Shown in pieces: positions 1 to 8,889 of a stretch of DNA of 56,464 nt. This DNA is from Vibrio crassostreae 9ZC13 (GTDB lineage: Bacteria > Pseudomonadota > Gammaproteobacteria > Enterobacterales > Vibrionaceae), in assembly GCF_000272045.2 (NCBI RefSeq), contig NZ_AJYZ02000042.1, positions 651,644 through 708,107 on the forward strand, written 5' to 3'. The notes below the pieces were generated by a model that was not told the DNA's origin, ran no database searches, and was given only the letters and a program-made list of their open reading frames with translations. The stretch's first letter is position 1. Every line of letters begins with the position of its first letter. Made by a program: the position numbers and the translations under genes.

Positions 1-355
1 AGGAAATCGAGCACAACGAATCCTGCGTCAGCTAGAAGCTGAAGGTGTCGAACCCGTCATTTTATTACGTAGCATACAACGAGAGCTTGCTCTGCTATTA
101 CAAATGCAGCAACAAATGAAACAGATGCCGATTGGTCAGGTCTTCGAAAAACACCGTATCTGGCAATCTAAAAAGCCTCTTTATAACGCCGCGCTAACAA
201 GAGTTTCGATTTCTCAATTACACTCTTTGTTCGCGTTGCTCACTCAAGCTGAATTGATGACAAAAACTCAATATGAGCAGTCGCCTTGGCCACTAATTCA
301 TCAGTTAAGCGTAGAGTTTTGTATCCCTTCAGCTTCAATACCATTTCACGCATAA
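1..355 (+). CDS. holA: DNA polymerase III delta subunit, C-terminal part (cut by window edge)
   Basis: Only the last ~117 codons are present; the frame is open from base 2 to the TAA at 353-355. The translated end (LRQLEAEGVEPVILLRSIQR at the start of the visible part) resembles the C-terminal collar domain of HolA, the clamp-loader subunit that opens the beta sliding clamp. In E. coli holA lies just upstream of nadD-rsfS; here rsfS follows after 64 bases. The N-terminal AAA+ part lies outside the window, so identity rests on the C-terminus and the neighbours. Confidence 0.85.
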   Translation, partial: GNRAQRILRQLEAEGVEPVILLRSIQRELALLLQMQQQMKQMPIGQVFEKHRIWQSKKPLYNAALTRVSISQLHSLFALLTQAELMTKTQYEQSPWPLIHQLSVEFCIPSASIPFHA

Positions 356-419
356 AAGCGTGGTATATTCTAGGGTCGACAGCCCCTAAAAAGCTAAATT
401 CAGATTAAAGGAACACCCC

Positions 420-737
420 GTGTTACGTGAAGAACTAAAAGATTTTCTTGCAGACAAAGCCGACGACATGAAAGCAGAATCGATTGTGACTATCGATGTA
501 GAAGGCAAATCAAGCGTTACTGATTACATGATTGTTTGTACAGGTACCTCTAAGCGCCATGTTGCTTCTATTGCACAGCATGTTGCTGATGAAGTACGTA
601 AAGCAGGTATGCAGCCACTAGGCATGGACGGCCAGCAAGAAGGTGAATGGGTTGTTCTAGATATGGGGACAAGCATGCTTCACGTTATGCAAGAAGAACA
701 CCGTGAACTGTACCAACTAGAAAAACTTTGGGGCTAA
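420..737 (+). CDS. rsfS: Ribosomal silencing factor RsfS
   Basis: This 105-aa protein is full length for RsfS (YbeB/DUF143), which binds L14 on the 50S subunit and blocks joining with 30S when nutrients are scarce. The core GKSSVTDYMIVCTGTSKRHV and the C-terminal HVMQEEHRELYQLEKLW are family signatures. The start codon is GTG, chosen because AAAGGA lies 7-12 bases upstream and the protein then matches family length. It is the first complete gene of a tight plus-strand block; rlmH starts 3 bases after its stop. Confidence 0.96.
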   Translation: MLREELKDFLADKADDMKAESIVTIDVEGKSSVTDYMIVCTGTSKRHVASIAQHVADEVRKAGMQPLGMDGQQEGEWVVLDMGTSMLHVMQEEHRELYQLEKLWG

Positions 738-740
738 GCT

Positions 741-1211
741 TTGAAGATCCAGTTAATCGCAGTTGGCACAAAAATGCCAAAGTGGGTTGAAGAAGGGTTT
801 CAAGAATACAAACGCCGCTTCCCTCACGATATGCCATTAGAGCTCATTGAAATTACTGCAGGAAAGCGCGGTAAAAATGCAGATATTGCACGCATTCTTC
901 AAAAAGAAGGTGAAGCGATGCTGGCTGCAGTTCCAAAAGGCAACCGTATTGTCACGCTCGATATCCCAGGTAGAAAGTGGGATACACCTCAACTTGCTGA
1001 GCAATTAGAAAGTTGGAAGCTGGATGGACGTGACGTATCTATCCTAATTGGCGGGCCTGAAGGATTAGCACCTGCATGTAAAGCGGCCGCAGACCAAAGT
1101 TGGTCTCTGTCTGCGCTTACTCTCCCTCACCCATTAGTACGCGTTATCATGGCTGAAAGCTTGTATCGAGCTTGGAGCATCACTGCTAACCACCCTTATC
1201 ATCGAGAATAA
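741..1211 (+). CDS. rlmH: 23S rRNA (pseudouridine1915-N3)-methyltransferase RlmH
   Basis: The 156-aa product is a small SPOUT methyltransferase that methylates pseudouridine 1915 in helix 69 of 23S rRNA on assembled 70S ribosomes. The SAM-binding trefoil knot is visible as ILIGGPEG (about residues 101-108) and the C-terminal LPHPLVRVIMAESLYRAWSI. The start is TTG, which gives the canonical MKIQLIAVGTKMP N-terminus. It is 3 bases after rsfS and 6 bases before mrdA, so translation is probably coupled through the block. Confidence 0.97.
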   Translation: MKIQLIAVGTKMPKWVEEGFQEYKRRFPHDMPLELIEITAGKRGKNADIARILQKEGEAMLAAVPKGNRIVTLDIPGRKWDTPQLAEQLESWKLDGRDVSILIGGPEGLAPACKAAADQSWSLSALTLPHPLVRVIMAESLYRAWSITANHPYHRE

Positions 1212-1217
1212 GCGTTA

Positions 1218-3110
1218 ATGTTACGTAAACGTAGCCAAATCCGTGATTACAAAGCAGAAGCACGACTATTTACTAATCGTGCTTTTGTTGCGTTTGCGGG
1301 GATCATAGTCATGATATCGATGTTGGTTGTTAATCTGTACAACATTCAGGTCAATCAATATCAAGACTATAAAACCCGCTCTAACGATAACCGTATCAAG
1401 GTCGTTCCAATCGCCCCTAACCGTGGTTTGATTTACGATCGTAATGGTGTACTTCTTGCCGAAAATCGCCCGGTTTTCAATCTAGAAATCATACCCGAAA
1501 AAATTAAAGATATGGATGATACGCTTGCTCGTCTGCAAGCATTAATTGAGATCCCGCCAGAGCGTATCGAGCGCTTTAATCGTGATCGTCGCAATTCACG
1601 ACGCTTCAAGTCAGTACCTATTCTGAATCAGCTTACCGAAGAACAAGTTGCGATCTTCTCTGTAAATCAACATAAGTTCCCAGGCGTTGAAGTTACAGGT
1701 ACGCTAAAACGTTTCTACCCTTATGGTGATGTGTTAACTCACGTGATTGGCTACGTATCGCGCATCAATGACCGTGATATGCAGCGCCTGGTTCGCGAAG
1801 AGAAAGACGCCAATTACCAAGCCACTCGCGACATCGGTAAACTTGGTATTGAGCGCTACTACGAAGACATGCTTCACGGTACCGCTGGCTATCAAGAAGT
1901 CGAAGTTAACAGCCGTGGACGAGTGATCCGTACTCTAAAATTTGTACCGTCGGTTCCGGGTAAAGATATCGTGCTCAACTTGGATATCAAGCTACAACTA
2001 TACGTACATAAGTTACTGGATGGCCGCCGTGGCTCAGCTATCGTTCTCGACCCGAAAGACAATGGCGTGTTAGCCATGGTATCTAGCCCAAGCTACGACC
2101 CAAATGCATTCGTACATGGTATTTCGTCTAAAGGTTATAACGCCCTGCTTCAAGACAAAGACCGCCCTTTGGTTAACCGTGCAACGCTAGGTATTTACCC
2201 ACCAGCATCGACGATCAAGCCATTCATTGCTGTTGCGGCTCTGCAAGAAGGTGTGATTACACCTAATACAACGCGTAATGACCCAGGTTATTGGAAGATC
2301 CCTAATTCAAAAACAAGACCATTCCGTGACTGGTTGCGTTGGGGACACGGGGTCGTTGATATAGAGAAAGCGATTGAAGAGTCAGTGGATACTTTCTTTT
2401 ACCAAATTGCTTATGATCTCGGCATTGATCGCATATCCAAATGGATGATGATGTTCGGCTTTGGTGATTATACTGGCATCGATATTTATGAAGAAAGCAA
2501 AGCCAATATGCCAACTCGTGATTGGAAGATGGCCAGACACCGTGTGCCTTGGTATCAAGGTGATACTATTCCAGTTGGTATTGGACAGGGCTACTGGACT
2601 GCAACACCCATGCAGATTGCAAAAGCCACATCAGTTTTGGTCAATGAAGGTGAAGTAACCGCACCTCACCTACTTCGTTCAACCATTGATAACGGTCGTC
2701 CATTCGATGAACAAATCATGTCGGACATTGAAACTTACCCACCGCTAACCGGGGTTAAGAAGAAGTATTGGGATATCGCTCAGGAAGGTATGAGGCTGGC
2801 TAACCACGGTAAGAAAGGTACGGCAAGACGTTCATTCCAGAAGATGTCTTACCAAACCGCTGGTAAATCGGGTACCGCACAGGTATTCGGCTTAAAAGAA
2901 GATGAAGAGTACAACGCGGATGAAATCGCAGAGCACTTACGCGATCACGCCCTCTTTACGGGTTACGCGCCTTTTGAAGATCCTGAAGCCGTCGTGACTA
3001 TCGTTCTAGAGAACGCAGGTGGCGGTTCTTCTAACGGCGGCCCAGTAGTAAGAAGGATTTTAGACCATATTATCCTTGCAGAAGATTATCAAAGTGAGCC
3101 AATTAAATAA
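1218..3110 (+). CDS. mrdA: Penicillin-binding protein 2, elongasome transpeptidase
   Basis: The 630-aa protein is a class B PBP that cross-links peptidoglycan during rod elongation, working with RodA. It has a short cytoplasmic N-terminus, one transmembrane anchor (about residues 22-42), a pedestal domain, then the transpeptidase domain with STIK (catalytic Ser331), SVD, and KSGTAQ (K[ST]G motif). Length is close to E. coli PBP2 (633). The ATG follows rlmH by 6 bases; the stop overlaps the mrdB start by one base (TAATG), the usual PBP2-RodA coupling. Confidence 0.97.
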   Translation: MLRKRSQIRDYKAEARLFTNRAFVAFAGIIVMISMLVVNLYNIQVNQYQDYKTRSNDNRIKVVPIAPNRGLIYDRNGVLLAENRPVFNLEIIPEKIKDMDDTLARLQALIEIPPERIERFNRDRRNSRRFKSVPILNQLTEEQVAIFSVNQHKFPGVEVTGTLKRFYPYGDVLTHVIGYVSRINDRDMQRLVREEKDANYQATRDIGKLGIERYYEDMLHGTAGYQEVEVNSRGRVIRTLKFVPSVPGKDIVLNLDIKLQLYVHKLLDGRRGSAIVLDPKDNGVLAMVSSPSYDPNAFVHGISSKGYNALLQDKDRPLVNRATLGIYPPASTIKPFIAVAALQEGVITPNTTRNDPGYWKIPNSKTRPFRDWLRWGHGVVDIEKAIEESVDTFFYQIAYDLGIDRISKWMMMFGFGDYTGIDIYEESKANMPTRDWKMARHRVPWYQGDTIPVGIGQGYWTATPMQIAKATSVLVNEGEVTAPHLLRSTIDNGRPFDEQIMSDIETYPPLTGVKKKYWDIAQEGMRLANHGKKGTARRSFQKMSYQTAGKSGTAQVFGLKEDEEYNADEIAEHLRDHALFTGYAPFEDPEAVVTIVLENAGGGSSNGGPVVRRILDHIILAEDYQSEPIK

Positions 3111-4231
3111 TGAAACTTGATCCTTCAACTGGACGAAATAGAGCCCTATTCGAAAGGCTGCATATCGACCTGCCGCTTTTGCTTGGCATTCTGGTTTTAA
3201 TGGGCTTTGCCCTGCTGATCATGTACAGCGCAAGCGGACAAAGCCTTGCGATGATGGACCGCCAGGCGATGCGCATGGCTCTGTCTTTAGGTGTGATGAT
3301 CTTCCTAGCGCAAATCTCACCTCGTACTTATGAAACCTTGGCACCACTGCTATTTGTAGGTGGTGTCATCTTGCTATTGGGCGTGTTGTTCTTTGGTGAA
3401 GCCTCTAAAGGCGCCCAGCGTTGGTTAAACTTCGGCTTTGTTCGATTCCAACCGTCAGAGCTATTAAAGCTCGCGGTGCCTTTGATGCTGGCACGATTTA
3501 TCGGTAAGCGCTCACTTCCACCAACATTCCAAACATTAGCGATCTCGCTAGTGATGGTGTTTGTACCGACGATTCTAATCGCAAAGCAGCCTGACCTAGG
3601 TACATCTATCCTTATCGCCGCATCTGGTATCTTCGTGATATTCCTGGCTGGTATCAGTTGGAAAATCATTGCTAGCGCCGCAATCGCATTAGGGGCATTT
3701 ATCCCAATCCTATGGTTCTTCTTGATGCGTGAATATCAAAAAGTGCGTGTTAGAACCCTTTTTGATCCTGAATCAGATCCATTAGGTGCGGGTTACCACA
3801 TCATTCAAAGTAAGATTGCGATAGGTTCGGGTGGTATATCAGGAAAAGGTTGGCTGCAAGGCACTCAATCTCAATTAGAATTCATTCCAGAGCGCCACAC
3901 CGACTTCATTTTTGCGGTCATCGCCGAAGAGTGGGGCATGATTGGTATCTTGTTCTTGCTTGCTATCTACCTGTTTATTATTGGACGTGGCTTAGTGCTT
4001 GCGAGCCAAGCTCAAACCGCATTCGGTCGAATGATGGGCGGCAGTATTGTACTGAGCTTCTTCGTTTATATTTTTGTAAACATTGGCATGGTAAGTGGCA
4101 TTCTACCTGTGGTTGGTGTTCCTCTTCCTTTAGTCAGTTATGGTGGTACTTCAATGGTTACCCTTATGGCTGGTTTTGGTATTTTAATGTCGATCCATAC
4201 ACACAGAAAAGCATTCTCAAAGGCGACCTAA
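3110..4231 (+). CDS. mrdB: Peptidoglycan glycosyltransferase RodA
   Basis: The 373-aa polytopic membrane protein belongs to the SEDS family (RodA/FtsW/SpoVE), which polymerises lipid II glycan strands and pairs with PBP2. Visible features are about ten hydrophobic segments, the KGAQRWL-type loop, GYHIIQSKIAIGSGGISGKGW, the FIPERHTDFIFAVIAEE motif and the C-terminal PLPLVSYGGTSM. The start overlaps the mrdA stop by one base. The next gene, rlpA, begins 3 bases after the stop. Confidence 0.97.
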   Translation: MKLDPSTGRNRALFERLHIDLPLLLGILVLMGFALLIMYSASGQSLAMMDRQAMRMALSLGVMIFLAQISPRTYETLAPLLFVGGVILLLGVLFFGEASKGAQRWLNFGFVRFQPSELLKLAVPLMLARFIGKRSLPPTFQTLAISLVMVFVPTILIAKQPDLGTSILIAASGIFVIFLAGISWKIIASAAIALGAFIPILWFFLMREYQKVRVRTLFDPESDPLGAGYHIIQSKIAIGSGGISGKGWLQGTQSQLEFIPERHTDFIFAVIAEEWGMIGILFLLAIYLFIIGRGLVLASQAQTAFGRMMGGSIVLSFFVYIFVNIGMVSGILPVVGVPLPLVSYGGTSMVTLMAGFGILMSIHTHRKAFSKAT

Positions 4232-4234
4232 TCG

Positions 4235-5074
4235 ATGTCTATTACAACGTTTCAAAAAAAAGCATCCTTGGTTGAAGAGCTGCCAATCAAAAAAATAGTC
4301 TCTATCTTGGGGCTAGCGATTTTAATCAATGGTTGTTCTTCAAAGCAGCCAACAGGCCGCTACGATATTGATTCAGATATTGCACCAGACGCACCGATCT
4401 CAGTAGAGCATCTCGAGGATGCTCACCCTCAGTATGAACCTTATAGTTTAGGTGGTAACACGGATTACACTTTACGTGGCGAAGACTACAAGATCGTAAA
4501 GAAGACCGAAGGGTTTACTGAGAAAGGCAAAGCCTCTTGGTACGGTAAGAAATTTCATGGCCACTTAACGTCGAACGGCGAGATCTACGACATGTATTCG
4601 ATGTCTGCGGCGCACAAAACATTGCCAATTCCAAGCTATGTAAAAGTGACGAATACTGACAACAACAAAACGACAATTGTTCGTATCAATGACCGCGGCC
4701 CATTCCATGAAGGCCGAATCATTGACCTTAGTTATGCGGCAGCTTACAAGCTCGATGTGTTGAGAACCGGCACGACAAATGTTGAGATTGAAGTCATTAC
4801 TGTGGCTATGCCAACCGACGCAAATAAAAAGGCTGCTTTACCGCAATTTATTATTCAAGTCGCAACATCTCCACATGAAGATAGGACCGAAAAGTTAGCG
4901 AAAGATCTAGCCGAAAAGCTAGAAGTAGCAACGTTCTTGCAGCCAAATGATGACAAATACCGTCTGATGATTGGGCCATTTCATGACTATGCTCTGACTC
5001 AAGAGAAATTAGAACAAGTTAAGCTAATGGGTTACCCGTCAGCTTATATAAAAAAACACACCCTAACTCGCTAA
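4235..5074 (+). CDS. rlpA: Septal/peptidoglycan lytic transglycosylase lipoprotein RlpA
   Basis: A 279-aa lipoprotein. A hydrophobic stretch at residues 19-31 ends in a lipobox with Cys34; the signal begins unusually late, so translation may start further in. The central double-psi beta-barrel domain (KASWYGKKFHGHLTSNGE... RINDRGPF) carries the RlpA signature, and the C-terminus is a SPOR domain (about residues 205-278) that binds denuded glycan at septa. E. coli RlpA is longer (362 aa) because of a linker missing here. Whether it is catalytically active, as in Pseudomonas, cannot be read from sequence. Confidence 0.94.
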   Translation: MSITTFQKKASLVEELPIKKIVSILGLAILINGCSSKQPTGRYDIDSDIAPDAPISVEHLEDAHPQYEPYSLGGNTDYTLRGEDYKIVKKTEGFTEKGKASWYGKKFHGHLTSNGEIYDMYSMSAAHKTLPIPSYVKVTNTDNNKTTIVRINDRGPFHEGRIIDLSYAAAYKLDVLRTGTTNVEIEVITVAMPTDANKKAALPQFIIQVATSPHEDRTEKLAKDLAEKLEVATFLQPNDDKYRLMIGPFHDYALTQEKLEQVKLMGYPSAYIKKHTLTR

Positions 5075-5167
5075 TTAATCTAACAGTTACTTCTGGTAAT
5101 CAGCGCTCTGGTGTGACAGAGTGATTCTGTTAATATATGAATAGTTCACCAAATAATTGCATTCAAA

Positions 5168-6349
5168 ATGATTAAATCTAATAAACTTGTTAAATCGATT
5201 TTTGCTACTTCTGTTGCTCTTTCTGCAACGATAGCTACATCGTCATTCGCCGCTCCTATTGTTGTTCCTGATGCACCTCAAATCGCCGCTAAAGGTTTTG
5301 TTCTGATGGATTACCATTCAGGCAAAGTACTAGCAGAGAAAGAGATGAATACTCAGCTTTCTCCAGCAAGTTTAACCAAGATGATGACGAGCTACGTGAT
5401 CGGCCAAGAGCTCGACCGTGGCAACATCAACCTAAACGACGATGTTGTAATCAGTGAAAATGCTTGGGCTAAAAACTTCCCAGATTCATCTAAGATGTTC
5501 GTTGAAGTGGGCACTACGGTTAAAGTTGAAGAATTAAACCGCGGTATCATCATTCAATCAGGTAACGACGCATGTGTTGCTATGGCTGAACACATCGCTG
5601 GCTCTGAAGATGCATTCGTTGACCTAATGAACGCTTGGGCAAGCTCTATCGGCATGAAAGACACGCACTTCGCTAACGTGCACGGTCTAGACAACCCGAA
5701 CCTCTACTCAACGCCTTACGATATGGCGCTACTTGGTCAGGCGCTGATTCGTGACGTTCCTGATGAGTACCGTATCTACTCGCAGAAAAAATTCACTTAC
5801 AACGGCATCACCCAATACAACCGTAACGGTCTGTTATGGGATAAGAGCATGAACGTTGATGGCATCAAAACGGGCCACACAAGCAATGCAGGTTACAGCC
5901 TAGTAAGCTCAGCGACCGAAGGCAAAATGCGCCTAGTTGCTGTAGTTATGGGCACCAAGAATGCGAATGCTCGTAAAACAGAAAGCAAAAAACTGCTTAG
6001 CTACGGCTTCCGTTTCTTCGAAACAGTGGCGCCACATACAGCGGGTGAAACCTTCGTAGAAGAGAAGATCTGGATGGGTAGCAAAGACACAGTTGCGCTA
6101 GGTGTCGACGAAGATACTTTCGTGACGCTACCTCGTGGTCAAGCTAAGAACCTGAAGGCAAGCTTCGTTCTTGAGAAAGAGCTAGAAGCGCCAATCAGCA
6201 AAGGCGATGTAGTTGGTAAACTATTCTACCAAGTAGACGGTGAAGACGTTGCTGAATACCCCCTACTAGCACTTGAAGATGTAGACCAAGGCAGCCTATT
6301 CAGCCGTCTATGGGACTACCTAGTTCTTCTATTCAAGGGTTTATTCTAA
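5168..6349 (+). CDS. dacA: D-alanyl-D-alanine carboxypeptidase (PBP5-type)
   Basis: The 393-aa periplasmic enzyme trims the terminal D-Ala from peptidoglycan pentapeptides. It has an N-terminal signal peptide (cleavage near SSFAA-P), the S11 peptidase motifs SLTK (catalytic Ser68), SGN (131-133) and KTG (234-236), then a PBP5 C-terminal beta domain. The last residues (FSRLWDYLVLLFKGLF) form the amphipathic membrane anchor seen in PBP5. It follows rlpA by 93 bases, enough for its own promoter, and ends before a terminator at 6438. Confidence 0.97.
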   Translation: MIKSNKLVKSIFATSVALSATIATSSFAAPIVVPDAPQIAAKGFVLMDYHSGKVLAEKEMNTQLSPASLTKMMTSYVIGQELDRGNINLNDDVVISENAWAKNFPDSSKMFVEVGTTVKVEELNRGIIIQSGNDACVAMAEHIAGSEDAFVDLMNAWASSIGMKDTHFANVHGLDNPNLYSTPYDMALLGQALIRDVPDEYRIYSQKKFTYNGITQYNRNGLLWDKSMNVDGIKTGHTSNAGYSLVSSATEGKMRLVAVVMGTKNANARKTESKKLLSYGFRFFETVAPHTAGETFVEEKIWMGSKDTVALGVDEDTFVTLPRGQAKNLKASFVLEKELEAPISKGDVVGKLFYQVDGEDVAEYPLLALEDVDQGSLFSRLWDYLVLLFKGLF

Positions 6350-6437
6350 ACAAGCCAAAGGTTTGTTCTAGGTAAAACCTAAGCTTGTTATATAGCTAAC
6401 CTAATGAGTAAGTTCATGATTTGCTCATTAGTGAACC

Positions 6438-6463
6438 AAAAGCCGCCATGTGCGGCTTTTGTT
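6438..6463 (+). terminator. Rho-independent terminator after dacA
   Basis: AAAAGCCGC-catgt-GCGGCTTTT forms a 9-bp stem with a 5-base loop, followed by a short T-rich tail. It closes the mrdA-dacA block before ybeD. Confidence 0.75.
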
Positions 6464-6584
6464 GATCTTGAGTTCGGTGATATTTACACGTAATATTCCG
6501 CCTTATTACTCGTGTCTGTTGACCGAACACGCTTTTTATCGACATTTCGCCAATTTGCGAGCGTCTAGCCTTTTGGAGCTAATC

Positions 6585-6860
6585 ATGAACATCAATTCTG
6601 ATGCAAAACTAAAAGACCTCTTAGAGTTCCCTTGTTCATTCACTTACAAAGTAATGGGCCACGCTAAGCCAGAACTGACTGAGCTAGTACTAGAAGTGAT
6701 CCAGCGTCATGCTCCTGGTGACTACAGCCCAACGCTAAAACCGAGTGCGAAAGGTAACTACCACTCTGTTTCTATCAATATTACTGCGACTTCAATTGAA
6801 CAAGTAGAAACTCTTTATAAAGAACTGGGCGAGATCGAAATCGTTCGTATGGTTCTGTAA
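6585..6860 (+). CDS. ybeD: YbeD/DUF493 family protein
   Basis: A 91-aa cytoplasmic protein of the UPF0250 (DUF493) family; its alpha/beta fold resembles the regulatory ACT-like domain of PGDH, and its function is unknown. The ATG at 6585 is preferred over an in-frame upstream start at 6450, because GGAG lies 8-11 bases upstream of 6585, the product then matches the family N-terminus (MNINSDAKLKDLLEFPCSFTYK begins as expected) and the upstream codons run through the dacA terminator. It sits between dacA and lipB as in E. coli. Confidence 0.93.
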   Translation: MNINSDAKLKDLLEFPCSFTYKVMGHAKPELTELVLEVIQRHAPGDYSPTLKPSAKGNYHSVSINITATSIEQVETLYKELGEIEIVRMVL

Positions 6861-6876
6861 TCTCCGATTGCACATG

Positions 6877-6905
6877 AAAAACAGCGGCTTATTGCCGCTG
6901 TTTTT
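6877..6905 (+). terminator. Rho-independent terminator after ybeD
   Basis: AAAAACAGCGGC-ttatt-GCCGCTGTTTTT is a perfect 12-bp stem with a T run, 17 bases after the ybeD stop. Confidence 0.85.
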
Positions 6906-7014
6906 GTTTAAAGCACCCTATCTAGCTCAAATTCATTCAACTTAATTTTCAATAAATACAAAGAAAGTTGAAAAACCTTGCAGTCCGTCTGTAGTTAGAA
7001 TCATGTTTCGCGTT

Positions 7015-7020
7015 TATAAT
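7015..7020 (+). promoter_or_regulatory. Possible -10 box for lipB-lipA
   Basis: TATAAT lies 36 bases before the lipB start in an AT-rich intergenic region after the ybeD terminator. No good -35 hexamer is seen at 17 bases (TAGTTA), so this is tentative. Confidence 0.4.
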
Positions 7021-7055
7021 GCGTTCACTTTATTAATCCTTGAGGGAGTGCAGCT

Positions 7056-7715
7056 TTGCAAAATAAGCTAATCGTAAAAAAATTAGGCCGTCAGGATTAC
7101 GAACCTGTATGGAAAGCCATGCATAAGTTCACAGACGAACGCACGGAAGAAGACGTAGACCAAGTTTGGTTGGTTGAACACAACCCTGTCTTCACTCAAG
7201 GACAAGCAGGTAAAGCCGAGCATGTATTGAATGCTGGTGATATCCCTGTAATACAAAGCGATCGCGGTGGCCAAGTGACTTATCACGGCCCAGGCCAATT
7301 AGTCGCTTACTTTCTGATTAACATCCGCCGCAAGAAGTTCGGAGTGCGTGATTTGGTTACTCATATCGAGAACCTCGTAATCAATACTCTGAAAGCTTAC
7401 AATATAGATTCAGCTGCCCGACCTGACGCTCCTGGTGTTTATGTCGATGGCAAGAAAATCTGTTCACTCGGATTACGTATTCGACGTGGCTGCTCGTTCC
7501 ACGGGCTAGCACTCAACGTCGATATGGACCTGTCTCCATTCCTGCGTATTAACCCATGTGGTTACCAAGGTATGGAAATGGCGCAGGTAAGCCAACTCGG
7601 TGGACCAAGTGAACTAGAAAACGTTGAGCAACAGTTAATACAAGAGCTCGTAGAGCTACTCGGCTATGACCAAGTAGACATTCAAGCCACCAGTAACATT
7701 ACAGCAGAAGCATAA
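7056..7715 (+). CDS. lipB: Lipoyl(octanoyl) transferase LipB
   Basis: The 219-aa enzyme moves octanoate from octanoyl-ACP to apo-lipoyl domains, the first step of lipoate synthesis. The signature RGGQVTYHGPGQ is at 70-81, the catalytic Lys134 lies in DGKKICSLGLRIRRG and the acyl-thioester Cys168 in RINPCGYQGMEM, matching E. coli positions within one residue. The start is TTG at 7056 with GAGGGA 9-14 bases upstream. lipA follows after 4 bases, so the two are one operon. Confidence 0.97.
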   Translation: MQNKLIVKKLGRQDYEPVWKAMHKFTDERTEEDVDQVWLVEHNPVFTQGQAGKAEHVLNAGDIPVIQSDRGGQVTYHGPGQLVAYFLINIRRKKFGVRDLVTHIENLVINTLKAYNIDSAARPDAPGVYVDGKKICSLGLRIRRGCSFHGLALNVDMDLSPFLRINPCGYQGMEMAQVSQLGGPSELENVEQQLIQELVELLGYDQVDIQATSNITAEA

Positions 7716-7719
7716 AATC

Positions 7720-8685
7720 ATGAGCAAACCAATCCAAATGGAAAAAGGCGTTAAATATCGTGACGCTGACAAAATGGCATTAATTCCCGTAAAGAATATG
7801 CCTGCTGAACAGAAAGAAGTTCTACGTAAGCCTGAATGGATGAAGATTAAACTTCCTTCAGACAGCCATCGTATTCAAGAAATCAAATCAGCAATGCGCA
7901 AAAACAACCTGCACTCAGTTTGTGAAGAAGCGTCTTGTCCTAACCTAGCCGAGTGTTTCAACCACGGTACGGCAACGTTTATGATTCTTGGCGCTATCTG
8001 TACTCGTCGCTGCCCGTTCTGTGATGTTGCCCATGGTCGCCCTGTTGCTCCTGAAGCTGAAGAGCCGAAGAAACTAGCTAAAACAATTCAAGACATGAAA
8101 CTGAAGTACGTTGTAATCACTTCAGTTGACCGTGATGACTTGCGTGACGGCGGTGCTCAGCACTTTGCTGACTGTAACCGTGAGATTCGCGAACTCAACC
8201 CAAATATTCGTATCGAAACACTGGTTCCAGACTTCCGCGGTCGTATGGACGTTGCGCTTGACCTAATGAAAGACAACCCGCCAGATGTTTTCAACCACAA
8301 CCTAGAGACAGCGCCACGTCTATACCGTAAAGCGCGTCCAGGTGCGAACTACAAGTGGTCTCTTGATCTACTGAAGAAATTCAAAGAGCAGCACCCTGAT
8401 ATCCCAACAAAATCAGGTGTGATGATGGGTCTTGGTGAGACAAAAGAAGAGATCGTTCAAGTACTGAAAGACCTTCGTGAACATGGTGTGACTATGCTGA
8501 CACTAGGCCAATACCTAGCACCAAGCCGTCACCACTTACCAGTAGAACGCTACGTGCCGCCTTCTGAGTTCGATGAGCTGAAAGAGATTGCTCTAGAGCT
8601 AGGCTTTACTCACGCAGCGTGTGGCCCGTTTGTACGTTCTTCTTACCATGCGGACTTGCAAGCTCAAGGTATGGAAATTAAGTAA
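7720..8685 (+). CDS. lipA: Lipoyl synthase LipA
   Basis: A 321-aa radical SAM enzyme that inserts two sulfurs into octanoyl chains. The auxiliary cluster cysteines C68, C73 and C79 (CEEASCPNLAEC) and the radical SAM CX3CX2C motif C94, C98, C101 (CTRRCPFC) are all present, as is the C-terminal RSSYHAD serine motif that ligates the auxiliary cluster. Length equals E. coli LipA. Cotranscribed with lipB; a terminator follows at 8711. Confidence 0.98.
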   Translation: MSKPIQMEKGVKYRDADKMALIPVKNMPAEQKEVLRKPEWMKIKLPSDSHRIQEIKSAMRKNNLHSVCEEASCPNLAECFNHGTATFMILGAICTRRCPFCDVAHGRPVAPEAEEPKKLAKTIQDMKLKYVVITSVDRDDLRDGGAQHFADCNREIRELNPNIRIETLVPDFRGRMDVALDLMKDNPPDVFNHNLETAPRLYRKARPGANYKWSLDLLKKFKEQHPDIPTKSGVMMGLGETKEEIVQVLKDLREHGVTMLTLGQYLAPSRHHLPVERYVPPSEFDELKEIALELGFTHAACGPFVRSSYHADLQAQGMEIK

Positions 8686-8710
8686 TCACGATTGCTTAAC
8701 GAACAATGCA

Positions 8711-8743
8711 AAGGCGCTGAATATTATGTTCAGCGCCTTTTTT
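8711..8743 (+). terminator. Rho-independent terminator after lipA
   Basis: AAGGCGCTGA-atattatgt-TCAGCGCCTT is a 10-bp perfect stem followed by a T run, 25 bases after the lipA stop. Confidence 0.9.
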
Positions 8744-8751
8744 CTATCTTG

Positions 8752-8796
8752 TTCGTGCCGCTATAGCTTTATATTTCGTGCCACTAAGCTTTATAT
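8752..8796. repeat. Two-copy tandem direct repeat (~22 bp)
   Basis: TTCGTGCC-g-CTA-t-AGCTTTATAT (8752-8774) is followed at once by TTCGTGCC-a-CTA-AGCTTTATAT (8775-8796). The copies differ by one substitution and one deletion. They lie between the terminators of two convergent genes; no function is evident. Confidence 0.8.
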
Positions 8797-8802
8797 AAAA
8801 AC

Positions 8803-8832
8803 AACAAAGCCACTCTTTATGAGTGGCTTTGT
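8803..8832 (-). terminator. Rho-independent terminator of the NSS transporter gene
   Basis: ACAAAGCCACTC-tttat-GAGTGGCTTTGT is a 12-bp perfect stem. Read on the minus strand it is followed by TGTTTTTATAT, so it ends the minus-strand gene at 8890. Confidence 0.8.
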
Positions 8833-8889
8833 GCTTAATATTTCAAGTTCAGAGGAGGTAATTTCAAAAACCCCAGATAGGGTTCTGCA

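Noticed and set aside
6450..6584. N-terminal extension of ybeD
   Set aside because: It begins inside the dacA terminator, and the DUF493 family begins at the ATG at 6585 with a Shine-Dalgarno.
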